Source of the DNA: DAITMV01 sp046318595
GTDB taxonomy: Bacteria > Pseudomonadota > Gammaproteobacteria > Burkholderiales > Burkholderiaceae_B
Reading direction: 5' to 3'
NCBI GenBank assembly: GCA_046318595.1
Contig: JBKCTV010000056.1
Location: 1-64,000, forward strand
Length of the DNA stretch: 64,000 bases
The notes beneath the pieces are model-generated. The model was not told the DNA's origin. It made no database searches and was given only the letters and a program-made list of their open reading frames with translations. This document shows positions 21,574 through 30,027 of the stretch, in pieces. How positions within the stretch are numbered: the stretch's first letter is position 1; each line of letters begins with the position of its first letter. Position numbers and translations under genes: made by a program.

Positions 21574-22535
21574 GGCAAATACCCCTGTGTCAGGCCGCGC
21601 TCCCCGGCACGCATGAAACGCAGCGGCGCGTTCGGCGCTGCAGCGGGAATCGGGAGAATCGCTGCAGCCGTCGACTTATCGGCAGTCACATACGCGGAAA
21701 AGCGTTCCCCAGCGTCGCGGCTATGCAGAACAATGCCATTCTGGCCGGTCAGCCAGATGCTGTCGCCCCGGCGGGCACCGCCGTAGAGGCTGGCCTGGGT
21801 AGGACTGGCAATGGCCGTCAGCGTCTGCAGGTCGGGGGCGAGGCGCGCGAGCCGGCCTCTCAGTCCGAACAGCAAAGCACCGCCATCCGGCAGCACCAGC
21901 GCGCCGAACCAGGAACCGGCGCTGGGCGACGTCAACGGCAGCCAATTTTCGCCTTGGTCGGCGGATGACAAAACACGGCCGTTTTCGCCGACGATCAGCA
22001 AGTTTTGACCACCCAAAGGCACGATCGCATACCAATGTTCGTCGCTGGTGGCGATCGTACGGCGGCTCCAGGTCGCTCCACCATCCTGCGTTTCGAGAAA
22101 CAAGCCGTAGGCGCCGACCGCCCAGCCGTGGCGGTCGCCGGCGAAAGCAATGTCGAACAGCGGCGACTCGATATGTGGTGTTTGCTGGCCGCGAGTCCAG
22201 TGCTGGCCAGCGTCGCGCGTTTGCAGAATCGTCGCGTCGTGCCCAACGGCCCAGCCGTGTTCAGCGTCACGAAAAAATACGCGGTTCAACGTCACGCCAC
22301 CATCGCTGCGAACCGGCCGCCACAGCCGACCGTCCGCGCTGATCGATAAATACCCCCGGTCGCCGGCCGCCACCCAGCCCGCGCGGGTCTGCGCGAGATC
22401 GAGCAATACGGGGGGCGGCGCAGGGCGGCGCACCTCCTTGAACGACACGGGACGCGGCGCCAGGGCAAATACCACCAGGCCCACGATGGTGGACAAGATG
22501 AGCAGCGGCGCAGCGCGCGCGATTGCCCACCTCAC
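21570..22535 (-). CDS. YCF48-like beta-propeller protein
   Basis: A 321-residue protein with an N-terminal membrane anchor or uncleaved signal (about residues 8-28). Repeated blades follow, such as GYLSISADGRLWRPVRSDGG, GWAVGHDATILQTRDAGQHW and GWAVGAYGLFLETQDGGATW. These are the BNR/YCF48 repeats found in photosystem II stability factor-like proteins. It is likely periplasmic. The position between DUF1329 and the MMPL permease suggests an accessory or scaffold role in the same envelope complex. There is no evidence for photosynthesis in the window. Confidence 0.88.
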   Translation of the reverse strand: MRWAIARAAPLLILSTIVGLVVFALAPRPVSFKEVRRPAPPPVLLDLAQTRAGWVAAGDRGYLSISADGRLWRPVRSDGGVTLNRVFFRDAEHGWAVGHDATILQTRDAGQHWTRGQQTPHIESPLFDIAFAGDRHGWAVGAYGLFLETQDGGATWSRRTIATSDEHWYAIVPLGGQNLLIVGENGRVLSSADQGENWLPLTSPSAGSWFGALVLPDGGALLFGLRGRLARLAPDLQTLTAIASPTQASLYGGARRGDSIWLTGQNGIVLHSRDAGERFSAYVTADKSTAAAILPIPAAAPNAPLRFMRAGERGLTQGYLP

Positions 22536-22559
22536 GGGCGACTCGCTACAGGTTCCCTG

Positions 22560-23921
22560 TCAGCGCGTACCGGCGCCGCGCAGGCCATTTGGCGTGAAAT
22601 CAGCCGTAGTTTTTTGGATCGGCACATAGACCTTGGGCTCTTCATTGCGCATACCCATCGCCAAATAACGACCCGACGACAAATCGTAATGCACTTCGAC
22701 CGTCGGGTAATACATCGGAATGCTCGAAAAGTTGATCGCGTGCTGTTCGGCTGTCCGGTAGAGCTCGCCTCGGCTGTCGTATTTGTCGATCGCCACGACC
22801 ATCCAGGAATCCTCGTCGATATAAAAAGTGCGGCGCGAATAGATGTGGCTGGCACCCGGTTTCAGCGTCGCGTCGACCACCCAGACGCGGTGGAGCTCGT
22901 AACGGGTCAGTTCGGGGTTAATGAACAAGGGCTTGAGAATGTCGGTTATTTTGACAGTGTTGCCGGACAGTTTGTACGAGTTGTACGGTATGAACATTTC
23001 CCGTTTGCCGAGCAGTTTCCAGTCGTAGCGGTCGGTCGCGCCGTTGAACATGACGAAATCGTCGTTGGTGCGCATGCCGTCGGTCGCGGTGCCGGGGTTG
23101 TCGTAGGCCACGTTGGGCGCCAGCCGCACGCGCCGTTGACCAGGGTTGTAGGTCCAGGCCTGGCGGGGATTCTTGACCTGATCCGTATACTCGTGAACCA
23201 GCAGGATGTTGCCAGCCAAACGCGCCGGCGCGGTGACCGTTTGCCGGAAATCGAACAGCTTGCCGTCCTCGCGCGCAGTATCAGGCTTGGACAGATTGCC
23301 ATAGTGGAAGTCGTATTCGAACTCGAAACGCACCGGTGTGTAAGCGCCATCGCGGCCAACCGCTGCCTGGCTCCAGTGCGCGGCGTAAGTGTCGCCGCGG
23401 TAACGCGTCAAATGGTTCCAGATCGCTTCCTGACCGTTCTGCGGTATCGGAAAAGCGACGCCGCCCTTGGTGCCGGTAATGCCGTTGCCGCCGTTGGTCA
23501 ACTGCACGCGCGTGGCGTTGGCGACAGTTTCGTCGTAATGCGCTTTCGGGAAGGACGCCGTGCGGTGCGTGGGATACACCGGCAGCTTGTATCCCTGGTA
23601 TTTTTTCAGCATCGCCAGCTGGCCGGGCGACAGTTTGTCTTTATATTTGTCGACATTCGTGACGTCGATGACGAACAAGGGTTTTTCGTTGGCATAGGGG
23701 TCGGCATAATGGCCGCCCTGGTAACCGGCGGGCGCGGTGGTCAGCCCGCCGGTCCACGGCGGAATAGCCTTGTCGGCGCTGCCTGCGGCCTCTGCGCCCA
23801 TGGGCGTAAGGGTTTTACCGAGCCTGGCGGCATCAGCGGCCGGCACCTCGGCCTGGGTCGAGGGAGCACCGAACGATGCGCTAAGCAGTACGGCCAGCAA
23901 ACCGGAGCGGGTAACGGTCAT
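22560..23921 (-). CDS. DUF1329 family periplasmic protein
   Basis: A 453-residue exported protein with a signal peptide (cleavage near TQAEVPA, about residue 24). The family signature region (AARLGKTLTPMGAEAAG near the N terminus; RRTFYIDEDSWMVVAIDKYD near the C terminus) identifies DUF1329. Members are predicted to have a LolA/LolB-like fold that could carry lipid across the periplasm. It lies 24 bp from the upstream DUF1302 gene and 24 bp from the YCF48-like gene, so all are probably cotranscribed. Substrate unknown. Confidence 0.9.
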   Translation of the reverse strand: MTVTRSGLLAVLLSASFGAPSTQAEVPAADAARLGKTLTPMGAEAAGSADKAIPPWTGGLTTAPAGYQGGHYADPYANEKPLFVIDVTNVDKYKDKLSPGQLAMLKKYQGYKLPVYPTHRTASFPKAHYDETVANATRVQLTNGGNGITGTKGGVAFPIPQNGQEAIWNHLTRYRGDTYAAHWSQAAVGRDGAYTPVRFEFEYDFHYGNLSKPDTAREDGKLFDFRQTVTAPARLAGNILLVHEYTDQVKNPRQAWTYNPGQRRVRLAPNVAYDNPGTATDGMRTNDDFVMFNGATDRYDWKLLGKREMFIPYNSYKLSGNTVKITDILKPLFINPELTRYELHRVWVVDATLKPGASHIYSRRTFYIDEDSWMVVAIDKYDSRGELYRTAEQHAINFSSIPMYYPTVEVHYDLSSGRYLAMGMRNEEPKVYVPIQKTTADFTPNGLRGAGTR

Positions 23922-23945
23922 AACGAACTCTCCGACGATATGAAA

Positions 23946-25742
23946 TCAAAACGAGTAGCTGATGGTCGCGGCAATCAAGTCGCGGTCTTTCAACGGATTC
24001 CCGGTGGTGGCGTAAGCACTCGGCTGGCCGAACGGATTAGATGCCGGGTCGGTGCCACCAAAAGTCTTTCCGCCATAGTATGAGGTATAGGACAAATCGG
24101 CCTGCCAGCGCTGCCGGAACGTGCCGCTCACCCCGACGGTCACGGCCCGAGCGCCCTCATTGAAGGTCGGGCCGCTGCCTTTGACGTCGTGCGAGAAGGC
24201 GATGCGCGGCGTCAGGTTGACCGACTCGACCGCGTTCGGGTATTCCGAACGCAGGAGCAGCCGATAACCGTAGGAATTCTGCGTGGCGAAGCCACCGTTT
24301 TGCACGGAACCGAAGGCGCTCGGCGTCGACAGCGCCGACAACACCACACCAGGCGCTGCAAAGCGGACGTTATCCGGTAAATTCAAGTGCGTGAAACCGA
24401 TTTCGCCGATGAACACGGTCTGTTCGGCAGCCAGCAAACGGCCCAGCGACTTGGTGGCGGTCAGTTGGATCTGGTGCATCTGCACGCGTTTATAGCCGCC
24501 CACATATTGCCCCGCGCCGCCCGGACCGTTCGGCAGGCCGCTGTCAGCCAGATTGGCGCCGCCCAGGCCGGCGAGCAGCAACTCGGACGAAGCGATTTGC
24601 AGCGGCTGATTCGGCCGGTACGAATATTCGCCCTGCAGGGCAATACCGAAAGGCCCGCTGCTGTTTGCGCCGACACCGAACAAACGGATATTCTCCGGGT
24701 ATTCGAGAAAATAATTGGCCGTGCTGGGCGGCAATGCGTCGGCTACCCCATCGCCATTCGTATCGACGAAGCGTGCCTTGGTGCCGCTCAAAAACGGTGT
24801 CCGGCTATGGTAGTTTAGCGCGTACACGCTCAGCTCAGTGTTGTTCAGGCCCGGCAGCAGAGTCCGCGCGGCCGCACCGAACTGGCCGCTGTTCGACGGG
24901 TCGCGGTCGGCCATACGGCTGACGAAAGTCTGCGGACCGAATACGCCATGCTGGTCGGCGGTCCGGCCAAAACCGAGAAACGCGCGATCCGCGCCCGGAG
25001 ACGCGATATCAGACGTACTGAAAAACGAACCGCGTGGCTCCAGGCGGGTTTTGACGAAACGGAACTGATAAAACGTTTCCAGCGAAACATTATCGGTCAG
25101 CGCTTTGGATGCCCACAGCATGGGGACCGGCAACAAACCTTCCTTCACCTCGGAGCCCGGCGCGCGCAGACGCGCCACGTCGACAGGGTTTATTGAGTTG
25201 ATACCGTTGGGGATGAACGTGCTCTCGCCCCAACTGACGACCTGGTTGCCCAGTCTGGCGTTCAGCGCACGGCCGCCGAGGTCCCAGCGCCCGCGTGCAT
25301 AAGCGTCGAGCAGCCGGATATCGCTGTCGAGCCGCTGGTGCGCTTCAGGCGGCAAGCCGTCTTTGCGCGCCACGGCGTCATCGTAAAAATACAAGACGCG
25401 CCCGAAAAACCCGTAATTCCGATAACTAAGGTCCAGATCGTGGGTAGCTTTGACGAGCGACGACACCAGATCGCCGCGACCGTAGTTCAAATTGCCGTCG
25501 TCGTCATTTACACTGCGGGCTGTCCCGCCGTTGGTGATTCCGACATTGGCGGGGTCGCGGCTTTGCGCACGCCATAGGGCACCATAAGAAATCGTCGTGT
25601 CCAGACTGCCCTTGAGCTCGCCATCGGCGGCCGCAAATTCGAAAGCATGCGCCGGACGGGTCAACGCCGCAAGCACCGTAAAACCGATCGTTGCAGGTAA
25701 TAAGCGTCTTTTATTATTTTCGGAATTTATTTTTTTTGACAT
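23946..25742 (-). CDS. DUF1302 family outer-membrane protein
   Basis: A 598-residue predicted outer-membrane beta-barrel. A ribosome-binding site (AGGAG, 7 bp upstream) supports the ATG at 25742 rather than the longer frame to 25775. A lysine-rich signal peptide ends near RPAHAFEF, and the mature part opens with the family motif GELKGSLDTTISYGALWR and ends in Phe, as barrels do. It is the first gene of the operon with DUF1329, YCF48 and MMPL. In other proteobacteria the same set recurs beside lipid, alkane or steroid catabolism genes. Confidence 0.9.
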   Translation of the reverse strand: MSKKINSENNKRRLLPATIGFTVLAALTRPAHAFEFAAADGELKGSLDTTISYGALWRAQSRDPANVGITNGGTARSVNDDDGNLNYGRGDLVSSLVKATHDLDLSYRNYGFFGRVLYFYDDAVARKDGLPPEAHQRLDSDIRLLDAYARGRWDLGGRALNARLGNQVVSWGESTFIPNGINSINPVDVARLRAPGSEVKEGLLPVPMLWASKALTDNVSLETFYQFRFVKTRLEPRGSFFSTSDIASPGADRAFLGFGRTADQHGVFGPQTFVSRMADRDPSNSGQFGAAARTLLPGLNNTELSVYALNYHSRTPFLSGTKARFVDTNGDGVADALPPSTANYFLEYPENIRLFGVGANSSGPFGIALQGEYSYRPNQPLQIASSELLLAGLGGANLADSGLPNGPGGAGQYVGGYKRVQMHQIQLTATKSLGRLLAAEQTVFIGEIGFTHLNLPDNVRFAAPGVVLSALSTPSAFGSVQNGGFATQNSYGYRLLLRSEYPNAVESVNLTPRIAFSHDVKGSGPTFNEGARAVTVGVSGTFRQRWQADLSYTSYYGGKTFGGTDPASNPFGQPSAYATTGNPLKDRDLIAATISYSF

Positions 25743-26016
25743 CAACCGTCTCCTGACGAAGTCTTGCCAGCCCAAAGCGTTTCAAACCTTAGCTCGAAAC
25801 TTTCATAAGAACAAGTGATTGGTGTCCGCCAGGAACAAACTGTCGTAAATCCGACGCCCAAAAATGTTGCGCTCGGTTTTAGCGCGCGGCCTCTGCATAA
25901 ACAAGGTCGCACATTAAAGAACTGTATGGGGTGTCCCGGTCGTGTTCCCCCACATTTTGTATATTCAAGCCGCTTGGCACATGCCACCATGCTCACATCG
26001 CGACAAGGAGATCATC

Positions 26017-26847
26017 ATGGCCCCGATGGAACGGTTGTTTGAAAACGCCAAGGCGCTGCCGTCGATACCGCGTGTCCTGCACGAGGTGATCGCAACGCTA
26101 AACAAGGAGAATTTTGCGACCGAGGAGCTGACCCGGCCGCTCGAGCAAGATCCGACCCTGCTCGCCAAAGTATTGCGAATGGCAAACTCGGCGCATTACA
26201 GACAGGACAAATCGGTCGCCAGTATAGATGATGCCTTGCTGGTCGTTGGCGAGGACGCCGTGCGCACTTTGGTGATCGCGTCAGGCCTGATGGGCAGCTT
26301 TAGCGCGATTCCTGGCTTCGACATGCAGCGGTTCTGGCGACTGAGTCTGCTGTCGGCTTACCTGGCCCGAGACATGGCGCGCCGACTGAAACTGGCACCC
26401 GACATGGCTTATACCGCCGCGTTGATGCATGGCCTGGGCATTTTGTCGATTCACAGTGTTTTTCCCGAGGAAGCGCTAGCCATCGATAAAGTCTGCGAAA
26501 CGGCATCGCCGGCCGAACGGGCGACGCAGGAATGCGCACAACTGGGTTTTCACCATGGCGAAGCGGGCGCGGAAATCGTCTGTCGCTGGAAATTACCGAG
26601 CGACATCGGCGGCGCCATTCGCGATTACGCAACACCTCTGGTCGAAGGCGCATCGCCGCTGGCCGGTCTCGTGCATTGTGCGGTAGCATTGGCAATCGAT
26701 CTCCAAGACGACGTCGCTCCCGACGCCTGGGGGGCTCGTGTTGACGGGCGTTTGAACGAACAACTGGGGATCGACTGGGACGGAATACGTTATCGGGCCG
26801 ACAGCATTCTCAAGCATCGCGAAACCGCCGATGCGACCGTTTCGTAA
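26017..26847 (+). CDS. HDOD domain protein (first of a tandem pair)
   Basis: A 276-residue protein made of one HDOD domain, a relative of HD phosphohydrolases that has usually lost the metal-binding residues and acts in signalling. The conserved core EQDPTLLAKVLRMANSAHY and LVVGEDAVRTLVIASGL are visible. AAGGAG 6 bp upstream fixes the ATG at 26017. It is followed 37 bp later by a paralogue. There is no receiver or cyclic-di-GMP domain attached. Role unknown. Confidence 0.88.
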   Translation: MAPMERLFENAKALPSIPRVLHEVIATLNKENFATEELTRPLEQDPTLLAKVLRMANSAHYRQDKSVASIDDALLVVGEDAVRTLVIASGLMGSFSAIPGFDMQRFWRLSLLSAYLARDMARRLKLAPDMAYTAALMHGLGILSIHSVFPEEALAIDKVCETASPAERATQECAQLGFHHGEAGAEIVCRWKLPSDIGGAIRDYATPLVEGASPLAGLVHCAVALAIDLQDDVAPDAWGARVDGRLNEQLGIDWDGIRYRADSILKHRETADATVS

Positions 26848-26884
26848 ACCTGCACGAGTGACCGCATGACCGAAGGATAGCGGA

Positions 26885-27718
26885 ATGGAACACGCCATGG
26901 ACCGGCTCTTTAAAAACGCACGGGCCATCCCTTCCATTCCGCAGGTATTGCACCATCTGTTGCACACGCTGAATAACGACGAATGCTCGCTCGACGAAAT
27001 CATCCACCCCCTGCAGCAGGACCCCCTGTTGACCGCCAAAGTCTTGCAAATGGCGAATTCGGCGCGCTACGGACTGCAACGGGTGATCGGCGGTCTCGAA
27101 GACGCCATTCTGTTGGTAGGCCTCGATGCCGTTCGTACGCTGGCGATCACGTCGGCGCTGATCAGCCATATGCGACATATCGACGGTTTGCAAATGCAAG
27201 GTTTCTGGCGGCTGAGCCTGCTATCGGCGTTACTGGCGCGAGACATGGCGCAAGACTGCGGGCTGTCGTCCGAACCAGCTTATCTTGGGGCCCTTTTTCA
27301 TCGCATCGGCTGGCTGGCGATTCATGCGACCATTCCGACACAGTCCATCACCATCAATCAGATTGCCCGCGACATGACACTGACCGAACGGGCCGATCTC
27401 GAAATGCGGCATCTGGGCTTTACGCATGCGCACGTCGGCGCGAAAATCCTGAGCCAATGGCAGTTGCCCGAAACGATCTCGGACGCGATCAAATCCTATT
27501 TGACGCCCTTGGAGGCGAATGCGTCGCGGTTGGCCGGCGTCGTTCACTGCGCAGTGTCGCTGGCCACTCAGCTCGAAAACAATATCCGCCCCTGGCATTG
27601 GGGCGAAAGTGTCGACAGTGAATTAAGCGAACGGCTGGGTTTAAATTGGTTCGCCTGGCAAAAAAAGGAAAAAGTCATTCAACAGCAGCGGGAAACCGCC
27701 GACATCATCACCTGCTGA
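26885..27718 (+). CDS. HDOD domain protein (second of a tandem pair)
   Basis: A 277-residue paralogue of the preceding gene: QQDPLLTAKVLQMANSARYG aligns with EQDPTLLAKVLRMANSAHYR, and both end in RETAD followed by a few residues. The pair probably arose by tandem duplication. A GAAGGA sequence about 8 bp upstream serves as ribosome-binding site. As in the first copy, there is a single HDOD domain and no output domain. The two may act as a heterodimer or have diverged to different partners. Confidence 0.88.
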   Translation: MEHAMDRLFKNARAIPSIPQVLHHLLHTLNNDECSLDEIIHPLQQDPLLTAKVLQMANSARYGLQRVIGGLEDAILLVGLDAVRTLAITSALISHMRHIDGLQMQGFWRLSLLSALLARDMAQDCGLSSEPAYLGALFHRIGWLAIHATIPTQSITINQIARDMTLTERADLEMRHLGFTHAHVGAKILSQWQLPETISDAIKSYLTPLEANASRLAGVVHCAVSLATQLENNIRPWHWGESVDSELSERLGLNWFAWQKKEKVIQQQRETADIITC

Positions 27719-27799
27719 GTATCCGCCCCGCCGCGCATGGCCATCCCGTTTTTGGTGTAATCTGGGAAAAATAACCATTAAGACTAGAAACCCATACCC

Positions 27800-28882
27800 A
27801 TGACGTCAGTCGACCTTTTTTCGCCGTTGGATATCGGCGGCCTGTCTCTGTCCAATCGTATCGTGATGGCGCCGCTGACACGCAGCCGTGCCGCAGCAGG
27901 TAACGTCCCTCACGCACTGAACGCTCTGTACTATGCGCAGCGCGCCGGCGCCGGCCTAATCGTTTCCGAAGCCACGCAGATCTGCGAAGAAGGCCAGGGG
28001 TATGTCGCCACGCCCGGCATTCACAGCGATGCGCAAATCGCCGGTTGGCGAATGGTTACGCAGGCGGTGCACGCCGCCGGCGGGCATATTTTTTTGCAGT
28101 TGTGGCATGTGGGCCGCATTTCACACCGCTTTTTTCAGCCACACGGTGCTTTGCCGGTCGCGCCTTCGGCTATTAAACCCGAGGGTCGAGCCTATATCGA
28201 AACCGGTTTCGTGGATTTGGAAACCCCGCGCGCGCTGTTAAAGAACGAGATCGGAAAGATCGTCGAAAAATACGCGCAAGGTGCGCTCAATGCTATCCAG
28301 GCCGGGTTTGATGGTGTCGAGGTTCATGCGGCCAACGGTTATCTGATCGATCAGTTTCTGCGCGACGGCGCCAACCAGCGCGCCGACGAGTATGGCGGCA
28401 GCATCGAGAACCGCTGCCGGTTCTTCAATGAAGTGCTCGATGCCGTTACGACCGCCGTCGGTCCGTTGAAAGTCGGCGTGCGCATTTCGCCACAGAACAG
28501 CTTCAATGACATGCGCGACAGCGATCCGCAGGCTTTGTTCGGTCATGTGGCCAACTGTATGCATGGGCGCGGCCTGGCATATCTGCATGTGGTGGAAGGC
28601 GAAATGGACGGTAGCCGCCCGCCAGGCCTCGACTACGGCGTGCTGCGTGAACGATTTGGCGGCGTGTATATCGCCAACGGCGGTTACGACTACGCTAAAG
28701 CCCAAACAGTGCTTGAAAATGGCAGTGCGACCGCCGTGGCTTTCGGGCAGAAATTTATCGCCAACCCCGACTTGGTGACGCGTTTTCGCCTGGGCTTGCC
28801 GCTCAACGAGCCCCAGCAGGAGACTTTCTATGGCGGGAGCGCGGCAGGGTATACCAATTATCCGTTTGCAACGGCGGTCTGA
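27800..28882 (+). CDS. Alkene reductase, Old Yellow Enzyme family (NemA-like)
   Basis: FMN-dependent NAD(P)H oxidoreductase that reduces activated C=C bonds and often nitro compounds. At 360 residues it has the usual length. Family marks are LFSPLDIGGLSLSNRIVMAP at the N terminus and HAANGYLIDQFLRDGANQRA, which contains the substrate-binding His and Asn and the proton-donor Tyr (H-x2-N-x-Y). YGGSIENR follows. It stands alone with no adjacent regulator. Confidence 0.93.
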   Translation: MTSVDLFSPLDIGGLSLSNRIVMAPLTRSRAAAGNVPHALNALYYAQRAGAGLIVSEATQICEEGQGYVATPGIHSDAQIAGWRMVTQAVHAAGGHIFLQLWHVGRISHRFFQPHGALPVAPSAIKPEGRAYIETGFVDLETPRALLKNEIGKIVEKYAQGALNAIQAGFDGVEVHAANGYLIDQFLRDGANQRADEYGGSIENRCRFFNEVLDAVTTAVGPLKVGVRISPQNSFNDMRDSDPQALFGHVANCMHGRGLAYLHVVEGEMDGSRPPGLDYGVLRERFGGVYIANGGYDYAKAQTVLENGSATAVAFGQKFIANPDLVTRFRLGLPLNEPQQETFYGGSAAGYTNYPFATAV

Positions 28883-29000
28883 GCCGTGATCGAAAAATCA
28901 CAGGATTTGATCGATCTGGCCGATCCTTATACAAAAAATTTATCCTGGGGCCTCAGCCGATCCACATAGGATGGCGGGAGTTCAGCATCAAACAGACGCG

Positions 29001-29465
29001 TCAGGGCCGCAGTTCCAGCTCGACGCCATTTTGTCCCGTATGCGTCGCATAACGAACATAGGTCCGCGTGATTGGAAAGCCTGCCAGAATGGCGACAGTG
29101 CGGACCTGGACGCCCCGCTGAAAGGCGAGTTCGGACACCGTGGCATGACTGACGATGGTTAGCCGCGATTTAGGGGGAGCATTCGCGATGAAATTTTTGA
29201 TGGCGATTTTGTTGTCGTCCGATATCTGGGTTTGACCGGCGTCCCAGTTCATCAATTGGAGATTTTGGCCCGGTGCCGTCGTCAAAGGTGACTGCGCGAC
29301 ACCATTTGCCGCTGTCGTGGCGCTTGGTGAGCTGGCTGGTGCGACCGGCCAAGCGCTTACCTGAGCAGGCTTCGAAGATGGGCTTGGTCGCTCGCTCGTT
29401 GCAGGAGACACGCAGCCAACTAGCATTATCAAAGAAATGAAAAGCACCTGTATCGATTTCGTCAT
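29001..29465 (-). CDS. Lipoprotein with degenerate OmpA-like C-terminal domain
   Basis: A 154-residue predicted lipoprotein with lipobox LVGC (Cys18). A Ser/Pro/Ala-rich linker (about 20-70) would span the space from the membrane. The last 80 residues (DDNKIAIKNFIANAPPKSRL, then RGVQVRTVAILAGFP) have the helix-strand pattern of OmpA-like peptidoglycan-binding domains. Peptidoglycan contact is possible, but the usual Asp/Arg pair is not clearly present. No operon partner. Confidence 0.6.
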   Translation of the reverse strand: MTKSIQVLFISLIMLVGCVSPATSERPSPSSKPAQVSAWPVAPASSPSATTAANGVAQSPLTTAPGQNLQLMNWDAGQTQISDDNKIAIKNFIANAPPKSRLTIVSHATVSELAFQRGVQVRTVAILAGFPITRTYVRYATHTGQNGVELELRP

Positions 29466-29579
29466 GAATCAACCCTTTCGCCAAGCGGTTACGTTACCTG
29501 AACAAATCACCGGAACAGGCTCAAGGAGTATGGCAAGTTCGGCGCTCACGCGCCTCCCCCAAAACGACTTGAGGATGCA

Positions 29580-29915
29580 TCAAAATCCCCAATGGACGTC
29601 TTCGCCATTTTGTTGCGCCAAGCTCATCATTTGCATGAGCGGGTAAGCGCGTTGCCGCAGCAGCACCGGCTCGGCCATTCCCCGCGGCCGCTCGGCTTCC
29701 TCGTCTTCGGTTGGCGGCGAAGCGTCGGCCAGCGCCGCTTTTTCGGTCTGCACAGCGGCACGCAGATGCTGCAGCGCCGTGGCTAGCTGCGTACCCTGGA
29801 TGACGCCGCGCTCCCCGGGCTCTTGCAGCCCCATGACGGCGAACAGCTGCTTTGCATGCGGCTTGAGCATGACGATTTCCAAGGCTGACTTGGAATGAAA
29901 ACGAATGACGCCCAT
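29580..29915 (-). CDS. DUF1840 family protein
   Basis: A 111-residue cytoplasmic protein. MGVIRFHSKSALEIVMLKPH, a linker rich in acidic residues, and RAYPLMQMMSLAQQNGEDVHW with the terminal GF match DUF1840, a family of small proteins found mainly in beta- and gammaproteobacteria. Function is unknown. The middle segment (PPTEDEEAERPRG) is probably flexible. It supports the betaproteobacterial assignment. Confidence 0.85.
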   Translation of the reverse strand: MGVIRFHSKSALEIVMLKPHAKQLFAVMGLQEPGERGVIQGTQLATALQHLRAAVQTEKAALADASPPTEDEEAERPRGMAEPVLLRQRAYPLMQMMSLAQQNGEDVHWGF

Positions 29916-30027
29916 ACAATTAGTTCCCGATGTGAAAGCCCGAAAAAAGTAGCTGAAAAAATCATGAGATTGCTCAGTTTACAATCATAGAGCAACTCTC
30001 GGGCCACAGCCGCACCGCCGGCATAGC

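Noticed and set aside
22614..24083. 489-codon plus-strand frame opposite DUF1329
   Set aside because: Shadow frame: low-complexity composition, no domain, and entirely antisense to a well-supported gene.
25970..25995. Sigma-54 promoter before the first HDOD gene
   Set aside because: TGGCAC is present, but the spacing from GG to the next GC is 13, not 10.
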